DNA of 43,696 nucleotides, taken from assembly GCA_964361075.1 (NCBI GenBank), contig CAYHZL010000005.1, positions 1-43,696 on the forward strand. Reading direction: 5' to 3'. The position numbers and the translations under genes are program-made. The notes beneath the pieces were generated by a model. The model did not search any database, was not told the DNA's origin, and saw only the letters and a program-made list of their open reading frames with translations. Below are positions 1 to 7,180 of the stretch, piece by piece (position 1 is the stretch's first letter; each line of letters opens with the position of its first letter). The DNA is from CAYHZL01 sp964361075. GTDB taxonomy: Bacteria > Bacteroidota > Ignavibacteria > UBA10030 > UBA8401.

Positions 1-1
1 A

Positions 2-193
2 ACCGACGACCCGTTGCAAATGTATTTGAGTGATATTTACACTGTGTCGGCAAATCTTGCAGGCATTCCGGGAATTAGTATTCCGGCAGGTGTTGATAAA
101 AATAATTTACCGATTGGTGCACAACTTCTTGGAAAACAATTTGATGAAGCAACATTGTTGAATGTTGCCGACTTCATAGAACAACAAAAGTAA
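2..193 (+). CDS. gatA: GatA C-terminus, Asp-tRNA(Asn)/Glu-tRNA(Gln) amidotransferase subunit A (partial)
   Basis: Only the last 63 codons are in the window; the rest lies to the left. The visible residues run from TDDPLQMYLSDIYT through NLAGIPGISIPAG to the stop. This is the conserved C-terminal block of the amidase-signature subunit GatA, where the DPLxMYLSDIYT and LAGxPGISxPxG segments sit near the glutamine site. GatA releases ammonia from glutamine for transamidation of Glu-tRNA(Gln) or Asp-tRNA(Asn) in the cytoplasm together with GatB and GatC. The catalytic Ser-cisSer-Lys triad lies upstream and cannot be checked. Another amidase of the same family is possible but less likely given the DPLxMYLSDIYT block. 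Confidence 0.85.
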   Translation, partial: TDDPLQMYLSDIYTVSANLAGIPGISIPAGVDKNNLPIGAQLLGKQFDEATLLNVADFIEQQK

Positions 194-231
194 TTCTCAC
201 ATTATTCATCACAATTGTGTAGAGCGAGACT

Positions 232-1290
232 ATGGATACGTTGGGTAATGCAATCCTCGGAATAACGTTCTTGTTGTTGAGCGTAGCAGGAACGTTCTTG
301 ATGTACAAATTGTGGGGATATCCATTTGATCATGAGAAGTTGAGAAGCACTGCACCGCCGAAGTTGATGCTGATTCATCGTCTCATCGGTTATACATACG
401 CGGCAATTTATATTCTCTTGATGACCCAAATGATGCCGCGTTTGTGGATGTACGAAATTGAGTTGCCGGCGCGAACAGTTGCGCACATGATTCTTGGAAT
501 GACGATTGGCATTATCATTATAGTAAAAGTTGCCATCGTTCGCTTCTTCAAGCATCTTGAATCGACGCTCGTGCCGTTTCTCGGAACCGGTTTGCTCATT
601 TGCACATTTCTTCTGATCGGATTGTCGGTTCCGTTCGCGATGAAGGAAGTCTACTTACATCGAAGCACAGTCGGCGGAACGGCGTTCAGTATTGAAAATA
701 TTGAACGAGTGAAGAACCTTCTTCCGAATGCGGGCTTTTCCCAAAATGCAAAAGTAGAAGAGTTGGCGACCGTAAAAAGTTTTAAGCAGGGAAGAGATGT
801 TCTCTTGTCGAAATGCGTGCAGTGCCACGACCTTCGCACTGTTTTGGTAAAGCCGCGCACGCCGGACAATTGGGTGCAGACAGTGAATCGAATGGCAGAG
901 CGAGCTGTTTTCAATCCGATCAGTGAAGAAGAGCAATGGCGTGTTGCAACATATCTTATTGCAATATCGCCGGAGCTTCAAAAGACGTTTAAGCAAAAAC
1001 GCCAGCAAGATATTTTTGCAGTGAAATCGAAAGTTGCGGCGGAAGCCGTTGTGAAAATTTCGTTATTGAAAACCGCTGTCGTGAAAACTTTTGATCTTGA
1101 AGTTGTACGAAAAACATTTGAGATGACGTGTATGCAATGTCATAAGCTGTCGAATGTCGAGAAATCCCCGCCAGCATCCGCGCAGGAAGCGCGTGAACTT
1201 GTAGGACGCATGGTCGAGAACGGGCTTGAAGCGCCGGAACAAGACTTGGAACAAATTGTTTTCTATCTAATAAAAACATACGCGAAATAA
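232..1290 (+). CDS. Membrane-anchored dihaem cytochrome c protein
   Basis: A 352-residue protein. The first 140 residues hold about four hydrophobic segments (near 6-26, 47-66, 83-105 and 112-134), with histidines at the edges of two of them (HRLIGY and AHMILG) that could ligate haem b or bind quinone; that is inference. The rest is predicted periplasmic and carries two c-type haem motifs, CVQCH at 195-199 and CMQCH at 300-304, each followed by a Met-rich helix (WVQTVNRMAE and ELVGRMVEN) typical of small cytochrome c folds. I do not recognise a named family for the whole protein. A role in a respiratory electron chain, passing electrons from the membrane to periplasmic acceptors, is likely. 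The start follows a GAGCGAG ribosome site 38 nt after gatA. Confidence 0.75.
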   Translation: MDTLGNAILGITFLLLSVAGTFLMYKLWGYPFDHEKLRSTAPPKLMLIHRLIGYTYAAIYILLMTQMMPRLWMYEIELPARTVAHMILGMTIGIIIIVKVAIVRFFKHLESTLVPFLGTGLLICTFLLIGLSVPFAMKEVYLHRSTVGGTAFSIENIERVKNLLPNAGFSQNAKVEELATVKSFKQGRDVLLSKCVQCHDLRTVLVKPRTPDNWVQTVNRMAERAVFNPISEEEQWRVATYLIAISPELQKTFKQKRQQDIFAVKSKVAAEAVVKISLLKTAVVKTFDLEVVRKTFEMTCMQCHKLSNVEKSPPASAQEARELVGRMVENGLEAPEQDLEQIVFYLIKTYAK

Positions 1291-1323
1291 GACAGGCACC
1301 TTTTTTATGTGTTAAAAATATTA

Positions 1324-1343
1324 GTCAGACAGGAATGTCTGAC
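1324..1343. repeat. Short perfect hairpin (GTCAGACA-GGAA-TGTCTGAC)
   Basis: Eight-base arms with a 4-base loop, lying 34 nt after the cytochrome gene and 35 nt before sucD. It lacks a T-run, so it is not a clear terminator. A related hairpin with the TGTCTGAC arm occurs after groEL at 21910-21935, which suggests a dispersed short palindromic repeat. Confidence 0.6.
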
Positions 1344-1377
1344 CTACTCAATCATAAAACATTAAAGACGATTTACT

Positions 1378-2373
1378 ATGAGCATACTTGTTAATAAAAG
1401 AACACGATTAGTCGTTCAGGGAATCACCGGCAGCGAAGGAACTTTTCATGCTTCGCAAATGCTTTTGTATGGTACCAATGTAGTTGCCGGCGTAACACCG
1501 GGCAAAGGCGGATTGAAATACAAAGGAAATGAAAAAGATCAATTTTCACGAGAGGTGCCAATCTTCAATACTGTTGCAGAAGCAGTGAAACAAGAAGGTG
1601 CAGACACATCCATCATTTATGTCCCCGCAGGTTTTGCGGGCGACGCAATTATGGAAGCGGCAGATGCCGGCATCAAATTAATTGTCTGTATCACGGAAGG
1701 AATTCCGATCAAAGATATGGTGCACGTGTACGACTACATCACACAAAAAGGTGTGCGATTGATTGGACCGAATTGTCCGGGCATCATTACTCCCGGAGAA
1801 TGCAAAGTTGGAATTATGCCGGCGTTCATTCACAAACCCGGACGCGTTGGTGTTGTGTCGCGCAGTGGCACATTGACGTACGAGTCGGTGTGGCAATTGA
1901 CAGAACGCGGCATTGGACAATCAACATGTATCGGTATCGGCGGCGATCCGATTATCGGGACGAAATTTATTGATGCAATAAAACTTTTTAATGAAGATGA
2001 TAAGACCGACGGCATCATCATGATCGGTGAAATCGGTGGAAGTGCAGAAGAAGAAGCGGCTGAGTATATTAAAAAACATGTGAAGAAACCGGTTGTTGGA
2101 TTTATTGCCGGACGTACCGCGCCTGCAGGACGACGCATGGGACACGCCGGAGCTATTATTTCCGGCGGCAAAGGAACCGCTGCAGAAAAAATGATTGCGA
2201 TGCGTGAAGTCGGAATTTTTGTTTGTGATTCTCCTGCGATGCTTGGCGAAACAATGAAAACTGCTCTTGCAAAAAAATATAAAGCAACTTCAAAAATAAA
2301 AAGTAAAACAAAAGGTGCAAAGAAAAAATCAACAACTAAGGAAAAAAATGTTGCTAAAAAGAAAAAGAAATAA
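1378..2373 (+). CDS. sucD: Succinate-CoA ligase alpha subunit, with Lys-rich C-terminal tail
   Basis: Alpha subunit of succinyl-CoA synthetase, which interconverts succinyl-CoA and succinate with formation of ATP or GTP in the TCA cycle. The N-terminal CoA-binding Rossmann domain begins with VVQGITGSEGTFHA; VIGPNCPGI-like (LIGPNCPGII) and SGTLTYE motifs follow. The phospho-histidine is H256 in MGHAGAIISGG. The enzyme body ends near residue 293, which is the usual family length. It is followed by an added tail of about 38 residues that is nearly half lysine (294-331). The partner sucC is not adjacent. A NADP-dependent or malate-CoA ligase variant is possible but the sequence fits SucD well. 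Confidence 0.93.
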   Translation: MSILVNKRTRLVVQGITGSEGTFHASQMLLYGTNVVAGVTPGKGGLKYKGNEKDQFSREVPIFNTVAEAVKQEGADTSIIYVPAGFAGDAIMEAADAGIKLIVCITEGIPIKDMVHVYDYITQKGVRLIGPNCPGIITPGECKVGIMPAFIHKPGRVGVVSRSGTLTYESVWQLTERGIGQSTCIGIGGDPIIGTKFIDAIKLFNEDDKTDGIIMIGEIGGSAEEEAAEYIKKHVKKPVVGFIAGRTAPAGRRMGHAGAIISGGKGTAAEKMIAMREVGIFVCDSPAMLGETMKTALAKKYKATSKIKSKTKGAKKKSTTKEKNVAKKKKK

Positions 2374-2406
2374 CAGCATTGCCACTGATTCACAGATTTT
2401 AATTTT

Positions 2407-2916
2407 ATGAGTTATCGATTAGTTGTAGGATGTATCTTATCATTGTTATTATTTTCTTGTGATAAAGAAAATACTCTAACTGATAAATATATTTTAGAAA
2501 AATTTGAGGGGATAGCACAGACAGATTTCAATGGTAATTTAATTCAAGATGATGTCGGTGATTGGCAGCCACGAACTTGTCAAGATTCAAACATTGTGCA
2601 ATTGCGTTCTCCGAAATATTTTTGTTTCAAACCTTCTTACCCAAATCCAACGGACAGATTTACATCTATAGGGTATGCTTTACCGAGACGTTCAACTGTA
2701 AAAATTGAAATCTATAGTGATGTTACAACTAAAATTGCAACATTGATTACTAATGATACACTTCCATCGGGATCATTTCAATACTATTTTGATTTTGGAG
2801 ATACAACAAGAAAGCATCTTCCGGGAATTTATCGTTGTTACTTAGAAATGAAAGACTTAGACAGCAATAAGATTTACAAAAGTTTTGGAGACATTCAACT
2901 TTTATCACTAAAATAA
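2407..2916 (+). CDS. Lipoprotein with FlgD/T9SS-tail-like C-terminal domain
   Basis: A 169-residue protein with a type II signal sequence: hydrophobic ILSLLLFSC with the lipobox Cys at residue 18, so it should be a membrane-anchored lipoprotein. Residues from about 78 (KPSYPNPTDRFTSIGYALP) to 168 resemble the beta-sandwich seen in FlgD-like and type IX sorting-type C-terminal domains, which usually start with YPNPFNP and contain VxIxVYD and LxxGxY segments. Here these appear as VKIEIYSD and LPGIYRCYLEM. No full-length function is recognisable. It follows sucD by 33 nt. It could be a surface protein whose tail serves as a structural module rather than a secretion signal. Confidence 0.6.
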   Translation: MSYRLVVGCILSLLLFSCDKENTLTDKYILEKFEGIAQTDFNGNLIQDDVGDWQPRTCQDSNIVQLRSPKYFCFKPSYPNPTDRFTSIGYALPRRSTVKIEIYSDVTTKIATLITNDTLPSGSFQYYFDFGDTTRKHLPGIYRCYLEMKDLDSNKIYKSFGDIQLLSLK

Positions 2917-2924
2917 ATACTTAA

Positions 2925-3062
2925 GGGCATCTCTAAAAACCTAAAAATAATTGTCATTGCGAGCCGTTCTTTGGCGAAGCAATCTCGTTTTTTCTTTTAA
3001 TTGAAAGATTGCTTCGGTCGCTTCGCTCTCTCGCAATGACGACACTGTTTTTAGAGATGTCC
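2925..3062. mobile_element. MITE-like element, GGGCATCTCTAAAAAC family, copy 1
   Basis: A 138-bp non-coding element. Its ends are 16-bp inverted repeats (GGGCATCTCTAAAAAC and, read inward from the right, GGACATCTCTAAAAAC). It is flanked by a direct TTAA at 2921-2924 and 3063-3066, consistent with a 4-bp target duplication, though TTAA is itself palindromic. Inside is a second palindromic unit with arms of the TGTCATTGCGAG...GAAGCAATCT type, a repeat common in the intergenic DNA of many bacterial genomes. The element ends 21 nt before the ndk start. Confidence 0.75.
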
Positions 3063-3083
3063 TTAACTAAAAAAGGAAATACA

Positions 3084-3503
3084 ATGGTTGTAGAACGAAC
3101 ACTTTGTATAATGAAACCCGATTGCGTTCGCAAGGGATTGCAAGGGGAAGTATTGTTACGAATTCAAAAAGCAGGATTTAAGGTTTTAGGATTGAAACAA
3201 ATTCGGTTAACCAAAGAAACTGCGGGTGCTTTTTATGCAGTACACAAAGGTCGCCCTTTTTACGATGGACTTGTTGAATTTATGACATCCGGCGCTGTGG
3301 TACCTGTTGCGTTGGAAAAAGAAAACGGAGTTGCAGATTACCGAACACTTATCGGTGCGACCGATCCGAAAGAAGCGGCGGAAGGTACAATCAGAAAATT
3401 ATTTGCTGACAATAAAGGCGAAAATATTGTTCATGGTTCCGATTCCGCTGAGAATGGAAAAATCGAAGTTGCATTTTTCTTTGCCGAAAGTGAATTAGTG
3501 TAA
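3084..3503 (+). CDS. ndk: Nucleoside diphosphate kinase
   Basis: A 139-residue enzyme that moves the gamma-phosphate from ATP to NDPs through a phospho-histidine, balancing cellular NTP and dNTP pools. The start MVVERTLCIMKPD fits the family. The catalytic histidine is H117 in NIVHGSDS, the hallmark motif of the family. An open frame exists back to 3009, but its first 25 codons are the inside of the adjacent repeat element, so I place the start at 3084, behind an AAAAGGA ribosome site at 3071-3077. The promoter either lies within that element or reads through from upstream. A strong terminator follows at 3675-3699, beyond a second small element. Confidence 0.95.
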   Translation: MVVERTLCIMKPDCVRKGLQGEVLLRIQKAGFKVLGLKQIRLTKETAGAFYAVHKGRPFYDGLVEFMTSGAVVPVALEKENGVADYRTLIGATDPKEAAEGTIRKLFADNKGENIVHGSDSAENGKIEVAFFFAESELV

Positions 3504-3530
3504 CGAAGGTAGACAATAAAAAAATACTAA

Positions 3531-3662
3531 CTGATGTTACGCAAGGGCATAAGATGGAGTCCACCTTGCCTAAAAAAATTGTGAAACCGTGTAATTTTCA
3601 TTTCATTTGTTAAGTAGGTGGACTCCATCTGCTTAAATTTTTCTTTGTGTGCGTAACATCAG
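3531..3662. mobile_element. MITE-like element, CTGAWGTTACG family, copy 1
   Basis: A 132-bp non-coding element with perfect 13-bp inverted ends CTGATGTTACGCA. It is flanked by direct ATACTAA at 3524-3530 and 3663-3669, a clean 7-bp target duplication. Inside is a second inverted pair, AGATGGAGTCCACCT at 3552-3566 and its complement at 3616-3630, so the whole can fold as a long stem. A copy with the same ends and the same duplication length lies at 5516-5679. It sits between the ndk stop and the terminator. Confidence 0.8.
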
Positions 3663-3674
3663 ATACTAATATCC

Positions 3675-3699
3675 GGTCGGCGCAATGCCGACCTTTTAA
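3675..3699 (+). terminator. Rho-independent terminator after ndk
   Basis: Perfect 7-bp GC-rich stem GGTCGGC / GCCGACC with a GCAAT loop, followed by TTTTAATTTT. It lies 20 nt before the Nudix gene, so it separates ndk from the genes to the right. Confidence 0.8.
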
Positions 3700-3719
3700 T
3701 TTTACAAAAATTTAATGCA

Positions 3720-4256
3720 ATGTTAAAACAATGGAAAAAAATTTCTTCTATTATTGTTACAAAAAATCCATGGTGGACATACAAGAGAGACGTGTTTCAA
3801 ATCCCAAATGGTGTTGAAGGCGAATATCATTATGTGCACACGGAAGGTTCGAGCATGATTATTCCCGTGCTTGATAATGGAGAAATAGTTTTGGTCAACC
3901 AGTATCGCTATTTATGTGAAAGAGAAAGTATCGAGTTGCCGTGTGGCGGAGTGAAAGAAGGAAAATCGTACAGCGAAATAGCAAAGATAGAACTTGAAGA
4001 AGAAACCGGTCTCACTTCAGACGATATAGTAGAACTTGGCGAGTTCAATCCGTACAACGGTGTAACCAATGAGATGTGTAAAGTATATGTTGCTCGTTCG
4101 TTATATGATATTCACTCGACCCGCGATGAAACAGAAGAGTTTGAAATTCTGATTTTTACACCGGAAGAAATTGATGAGCTTATTGCCGACGGCAAAATTT
4201 GGGATGGTATGACCTTGGCGGGTTGGAGTCTATATAAGTTAAAAGTTAAAAGTTAA
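3720..4256 (+). CDS. Nudix hydrolase, ADP-ribose pyrophosphatase-like
   Basis: A 178-residue Nudix protein predicted to hydrolyse a nucleoside diphosphate linked to another group, most likely ADP-ribose or an ADP-sugar, in the cytoplasm. The fold is recognisable from the hydrophobic strands MIIPVLDNGEIVLVNQYR and the Nudix helix starting at G76-G77 and running through ELEEETGL at 91-98. The metal-binding glutamates E91, E94 and E95 are present. The box is not canonical: it is one residue shorter than usual after E80, and the invariant Arg before ELxEE is Ile (I90). That makes substrate and activity less certain. The stop codon lies inside an AAAAGTTA simple repeat that continues to the next gene. 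Confidence 0.8.
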   Translation: MLKQWKKISSIIVTKNPWWTYKRDVFQIPNGVEGEYHYVHTEGSSMIIPVLDNGEIVLVNQYRYLCERESIELPCGGVKEGKSYSEIAKIELEEETGLTSDDIVELGEFNPYNGVTNEMCKVYVARSLYDIHSTRDETEEFEILIFTPEEIDELIADGKIWDGMTLAGWSLYKLKVKS

Positions 4257-4266
4257 AAGTTAAAAA
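4236..4266 (+). repeat. AAAAGTTA tandem simple repeat
   Basis: Several tandem copies of an AAAAGTTA unit span the last codons and stop of the Nudix gene and the gap before the next gene. The same unit appears in frame inside the Asp-box gene (14440-14460) and, reversed, after the aldehyde dehydrogenase gene (16438-16461). Confidence 0.7.
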
Positions 4267-4279
4267 AGAAAAATTAAAA

Positions 4280-5515
4280 ATGATAAAACTTTTCATTCCC
4301 ATATTCTTTTGTATTTCTTCGTTCGCTCAAATAACGTTGGTTGAAATTAAAACCGGTGCGGATGCTCTATACGAACGAAAGTTTAAGATACTTGTCGGAA
4401 AGAAAGTCGGACTTGTTACAAACCATTCCGCAGTGCTTGCCAACGGTAAACATCTTGCTGATGCGTTGCACGAACAAAAGAATTTTCAACTTGTTGTGTT
4501 GTTTGGTCCTGAACACGGTATTCGCGGCGATGCACCTGACGGAAAAACAATTCAAGATGCGATTGATGAAAAAACCGGTGTGCAAGTTTTTTCCTTGTAT
4601 GGAAAAATCAATAAACCAACGCCGGAGATGTTGAAAAATGTAGATGTGCTCGTTTTTGATATTCAGGATATCGGCGCACGCTTTTATACGTTTATCACCA
4701 CAATGTTTTTAACGATGGAAGCTGCTGCAGAAAATAATATTCAATTTGTCGTGCTTGATCGACCAAATCCGATTCGCGGAATGCAAATCGAAGGTCCGAT
4801 TCGAGAAGATTCACTACGATCATTTGTCGGTTGGATGCCGATTCCCATTGCGCATGGAATGACAGTAGGCGAACTTGCGACAATGGCAAATGAACAAGGG
4901 TGGCTCAAGAACGGCGTGAAAGCAAATCTTACCGTGATAAAAATGAATGGTTGGAAAAGAGAATTGTGGTATGATGAAACTTCATTGCGTTGGATAAAAC
5001 CATCACCAAATATGGCTACGCTGCGCACCGCGACTGTGTATCCCGGAATGTGTTTGATTGAAGCGACAAATCTTTCCGAAGGACGCGGCACGGAAAAGCC
5101 ATTTGAATACATCGGTGCGCCGTGTGTGAACGGTGAAGTGTTAGCAAAAAAATTAAACGATCAACATCTTCGTGGTGTTCAGTTTCAACCGATAACATTT
5201 ATGCCTCGCGATATTTCGGGTGCTGCGGTAAATCCAAAACATAAAAATATTTTATGCGGCGGCGTGTATGTGAATGTAATCGAAAGAAATAATTTTGAAT
5301 CTGTGAAAACAGGAATAGCCATACTCAGTGCTGTACACGAACTCTATCCCGATTCATTGCAAATTAGAGAAAGAGGATTGAACAGATTGGTCGGTGTATC
5401 GAAGGTGTATCAGATGATTCTTAATAACGCAACAGTTGATTCGATTGTTGATGGTTGGAAAAAAGAATTGATGCAGTTTGATTCTATTCGAAAAAAATAT
5501 TTTTTTTATAAGTAA
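4280..5515 (+). CDS. NamZ-like exo-beta-N-acetylmuramidase (DUF1343)
   Basis: A 411-residue exported protein with an N-terminal signal peptide (IPIFFCISSFAQ, cleavage near residue 16). The mature part is a DUF1343 protein: KVGLVTNHSAV, the LFGPEHGIRGDAPDG block, VFDIQDIGARFYTF, VLDRPNPI and EGRGTEKPFEYIGAP are the family's conserved segments. The founding member, NamZ of Bacillus subtilis, removes terminal N-acetylmuramic acid from cell-wall fragments, so a role in peptidoglycan recovery in the periplasm is likely. No muropeptide-uptake genes are adjacent, so the substrate is not confirmed by context. The TAA stop at 5513-5515 forms part of the 7-bp duplication of the element that follows. 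Confidence 0.85.
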   Translation: MIKLFIPIFFCISSFAQITLVEIKTGADALYERKFKILVGKKVGLVTNHSAVLANGKHLADALHEQKNFQLVVLFGPEHGIRGDAPDGKTIQDAIDEKTGVQVFSLYGKINKPTPEMLKNVDVLVFDIQDIGARFYTFITTMFLTMEAAAENNIQFVVLDRPNPIRGMQIEGPIREDSLRSFVGWMPIPIAHGMTVGELATMANEQGWLKNGVKANLTVIKMNGWKRELWYDETSLRWIKPSPNMATLRTATVYPGMCLIEATNLSEGRGTEKPFEYIGAPCVNGEVLAKKLNDQHLRGVQFQPITFMPRDISGAAVNPKHKNILCGGVYVNVIERNNFESVKTGIAILSAVHELYPDSLQIRERGLNRLVGVSKVYQMILNNATVDSIVDGWKKELMQFDSIRKKYFFYK

Positions 5516-5679
5516 CTGAAGTTACGTAAAAACACAAAATAGACCACTGATGACACAGATTAAACTGATGTACACAGATTTAAATCCGTGAAAGTCTGTC
5601 AAAATCAGCGTTATCCGTGTTCTATTATTCTTTAAATCGTTCTTTTTTCTCATAAAAGTTGAACTTTGCGTAACTTCAG
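5516..5679. mobile_element. MITE-like element, CTGAWGTTACG family, copy 2
   Basis: A 164-bp non-coding element with inverted ends CTGAAGTTACG. It is flanked by direct TAAGTAA at 5509-5515 and 5680-5686, a perfect 7-bp target duplication whose left copy holds the stop codon of the previous gene. The interior differs from copy 1. It contains ACAGATT and ATCCGTG-like repeats of a kind often seen in intergenic DNA of uncultured bacteria. Confidence 0.8.
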
Positions 5680-5714
5680 TAAGTAACGAATACACGAAAT
5701 GGAGAATAAAAAAA

Positions 5715-6107
5715 ATGAAAACAATAGCGTTAATAGCTCACGATGGAAAGAAAGCAGACATTTTGCAGTTTGTGAATGACAACAAAAATAAATTATCAAA
5801 ATGTAAATTGATTGCAACGAGAACAACAGGTCAACTCATTAAAGAAAAAGTTGGGTTAAAAGTAAAATGTTATTTGTCCGGACCGATGGGTGGTGATGCT
5901 GAAATTGCCGCGCTTGTTGCCAATAAAAAAGTTGATGCGGTAATTTTTATTACTGATCCGCTCGACGCACATCCACATGATCCGGATATTCATGGATTAA
6001 TGCGTGTGTGCAATGTGCACAATGTGCCGCTGGCACCTAATATTGCAACTGCAAAATTAATTATTTCGAGAGAAGGTCTTTTTTCGGATGAAGATATTTT
6101 GGGGTAA
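5715..6107 (+). CDS. mgsA: Methylglyoxal synthase
   Basis: A 130-residue enzyme that eliminates phosphate from dihydroxyacetone phosphate to give methylglyoxal, a bypass of lower glycolysis when phosphate is short. Family features are ALIAHDGKK at the N-terminus (H9, K13), TTGQLI, the catalytic aspartate D61 in SGPMGGDAEIA, and FITDPLDAHPHDPDI. Length fits the short bacterial form; the E. coli enzyme has an extra N-terminus of about 20 residues. It stands alone behind the second CTGAWGTTACG element and converges on the next gene with a 19-nt gap. Confidence 0.95.
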   Translation: MKTIALIAHDGKKADILQFVNDNKNKLSKCKLIATRTTGQLIKEKVGLKVKCYLSGPMGGDAEIAALVANKKVDAVIFITDPLDAHPHDPDIHGLMRVCNVHNVPLAPNIATAKLIISREGLFSDEDILG

Positions 6108-6126
6108 ATAATGCGAGAATGGTCAA

Positions 6127-7035
6127 TTATTTTTTATTGAGAAATTCCCCATAGAGACTTTGTTTACAGTCCGGACATATACCATGTGAAAATTGAGCTT
6201 CAGAATGTCTATGGATGTAAGACTCCATTTGTATCCAATTGCCCTCATCATCACGTATTTTTTTGCAGGAAGAACATGTAGGTAACAATCCGCTCAGTAT
6301 TTTTATATCGCTCATTTTTTGTTCCAACTCTTGTAGAGATGTTTGCAGCTTGTCTCCGGTAGTTTTGAGTTCATGTTCCAATCGTTGGCTATTCATCATG
6401 ATAATACCAAACGATCCCAATAAACCAAGTGTGATTGATGCAATGGAACCACTCAGTTGAAAAATATTGGGAGCAAAATATGTTTGGATTGGAAACAAGA
6501 ATACTATCAATAAGCCGCGAATGAGCGTGTAAACTCCATGTGTTATTACCAGCAAACCGGTAAGATGCGAAGAGAAGCGGGATTCAATTATTGGTGTACG
6601 GTATGACAATTTCCATCCAATAATCAAAGTGCTAATTCCGATAAATAGAGTGATAACTAACGCGCGAATAATAATATTCGGTGAAACAAAAACAAACCAC
6701 GCTAAAATCAATTCAACAGTTAAAGGAACAGACCAGTACCACAAGGAAATTGTTTTTTGTCCTAAAAATTTTTTTACAGCATTGAGAGCCAAAAATGCAG
6801 AGGTAAAATAAAATCCGTTACCAATCAATGCCGGAACAAATAGCGGGGCAATACCATGGAAAAATGTAAGGAAAGAACCTATGGTTACACAGACTGAATA
6901 GAGTGTCCAATATCCAAATCCTTGATAAGTTTTTTGAGTTTTCCAAATAATAATAAGTGTAATAGAAGAGAGCAGCCACACAAAAGTGGTTATCATGTTC
7001 AATGTGCGTGCATCAAAATAAAAAGTCTGGCTCAT
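6127..7035 (-). CDS. Multi-pass membrane protein with coiled coil and Cys4 tail
   Basis: A 302-residue protein. Residues 12-212 contain about seven hydrophobic segments, arranged like the seven-helix sensor modules found at the front of many signal proteins. A short coiled coil (218-246) follows. The end is a small Cys motif, C254-x2-C257 and C287-x2-C290, in the setting LSGLLPTCSSCKKIRDDEG...ESYI...FSHGICPDC. That tail is commonly seen at the C-terminus of PAS or receiver proteins in Deltaproteobacteria and related phyla, and its function is not known to me. No kinase or cyclase domain is present. It is probably a membrane sensor or adaptor that binds a metal such as zinc. It is transcribed alone, facing mgsA. 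Confidence 0.65.
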   Translation of the reverse strand: MSQTFYFDARTLNMITTFVWLLSSITLIIIWKTQKTYQGFGYWTLYSVCVTIGSFLTFFHGIAPLFVPALIGNGFYFTSAFLALNAVKKFLGQKTISLWYWSVPLTVELILAWFVFVSPNIIIRALVITLFIGISTLIIGWKLSYRTPIIESRFSSHLTGLLVITHGVYTLIRGLLIVFLFPIQTYFAPNIFQLSGSIASITLGLLGSFGIIMMNSQRLEHELKTTGDKLQTSLQELEQKMSDIKILSGLLPTCSSCKKIRDDEGNWIQMESYIHRHSEAQFSHGICPDCKQSLYGEFLNKK

Positions 7036-7096
7036 AAAAAATATATTTTTAATTGCTTATCAGTTTATATCTTCGCTAACGCAAATTTTAAATCCA

Positions 7097-7176
7097 AGTG
7101 ATGCCATGACTATACTATTAGGTGCGTAGCAACACAGAAATGTTTGTAAGCCAATAAACAAAGTCATGGCATCACT
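7097..7176. terminator. Long inverted repeat after the transsulfuration operon
   Basis: Perfect 15-bp arms, AGTGATGCCATGACT at 7097-7111 and its complement at 7162-7176, with a 50-nt loop. The right arm starts 4 nt beyond the stop of the cystathionine lyase gene. It may end that transcript, but there is no T-run, so it could instead be another dispersed inverted element. Confidence 0.5.
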
Positions 7177-7180
7177 CTAA

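Noticed and set aside
1830..2393. 187-residue antisense frame over sucD
   Set aside because: It begins with a phenylalanine run that is simply the reverse of the lysine tail; shadow frame.
3009..3083. N-terminal extension of Ndk (MLRSLRSLAMT...)
   Set aside because: These codons are the inside of the repeat element at 2925-3062, the family starts at MVVERTLCIMKPD, and a ribosome site precedes 3084.
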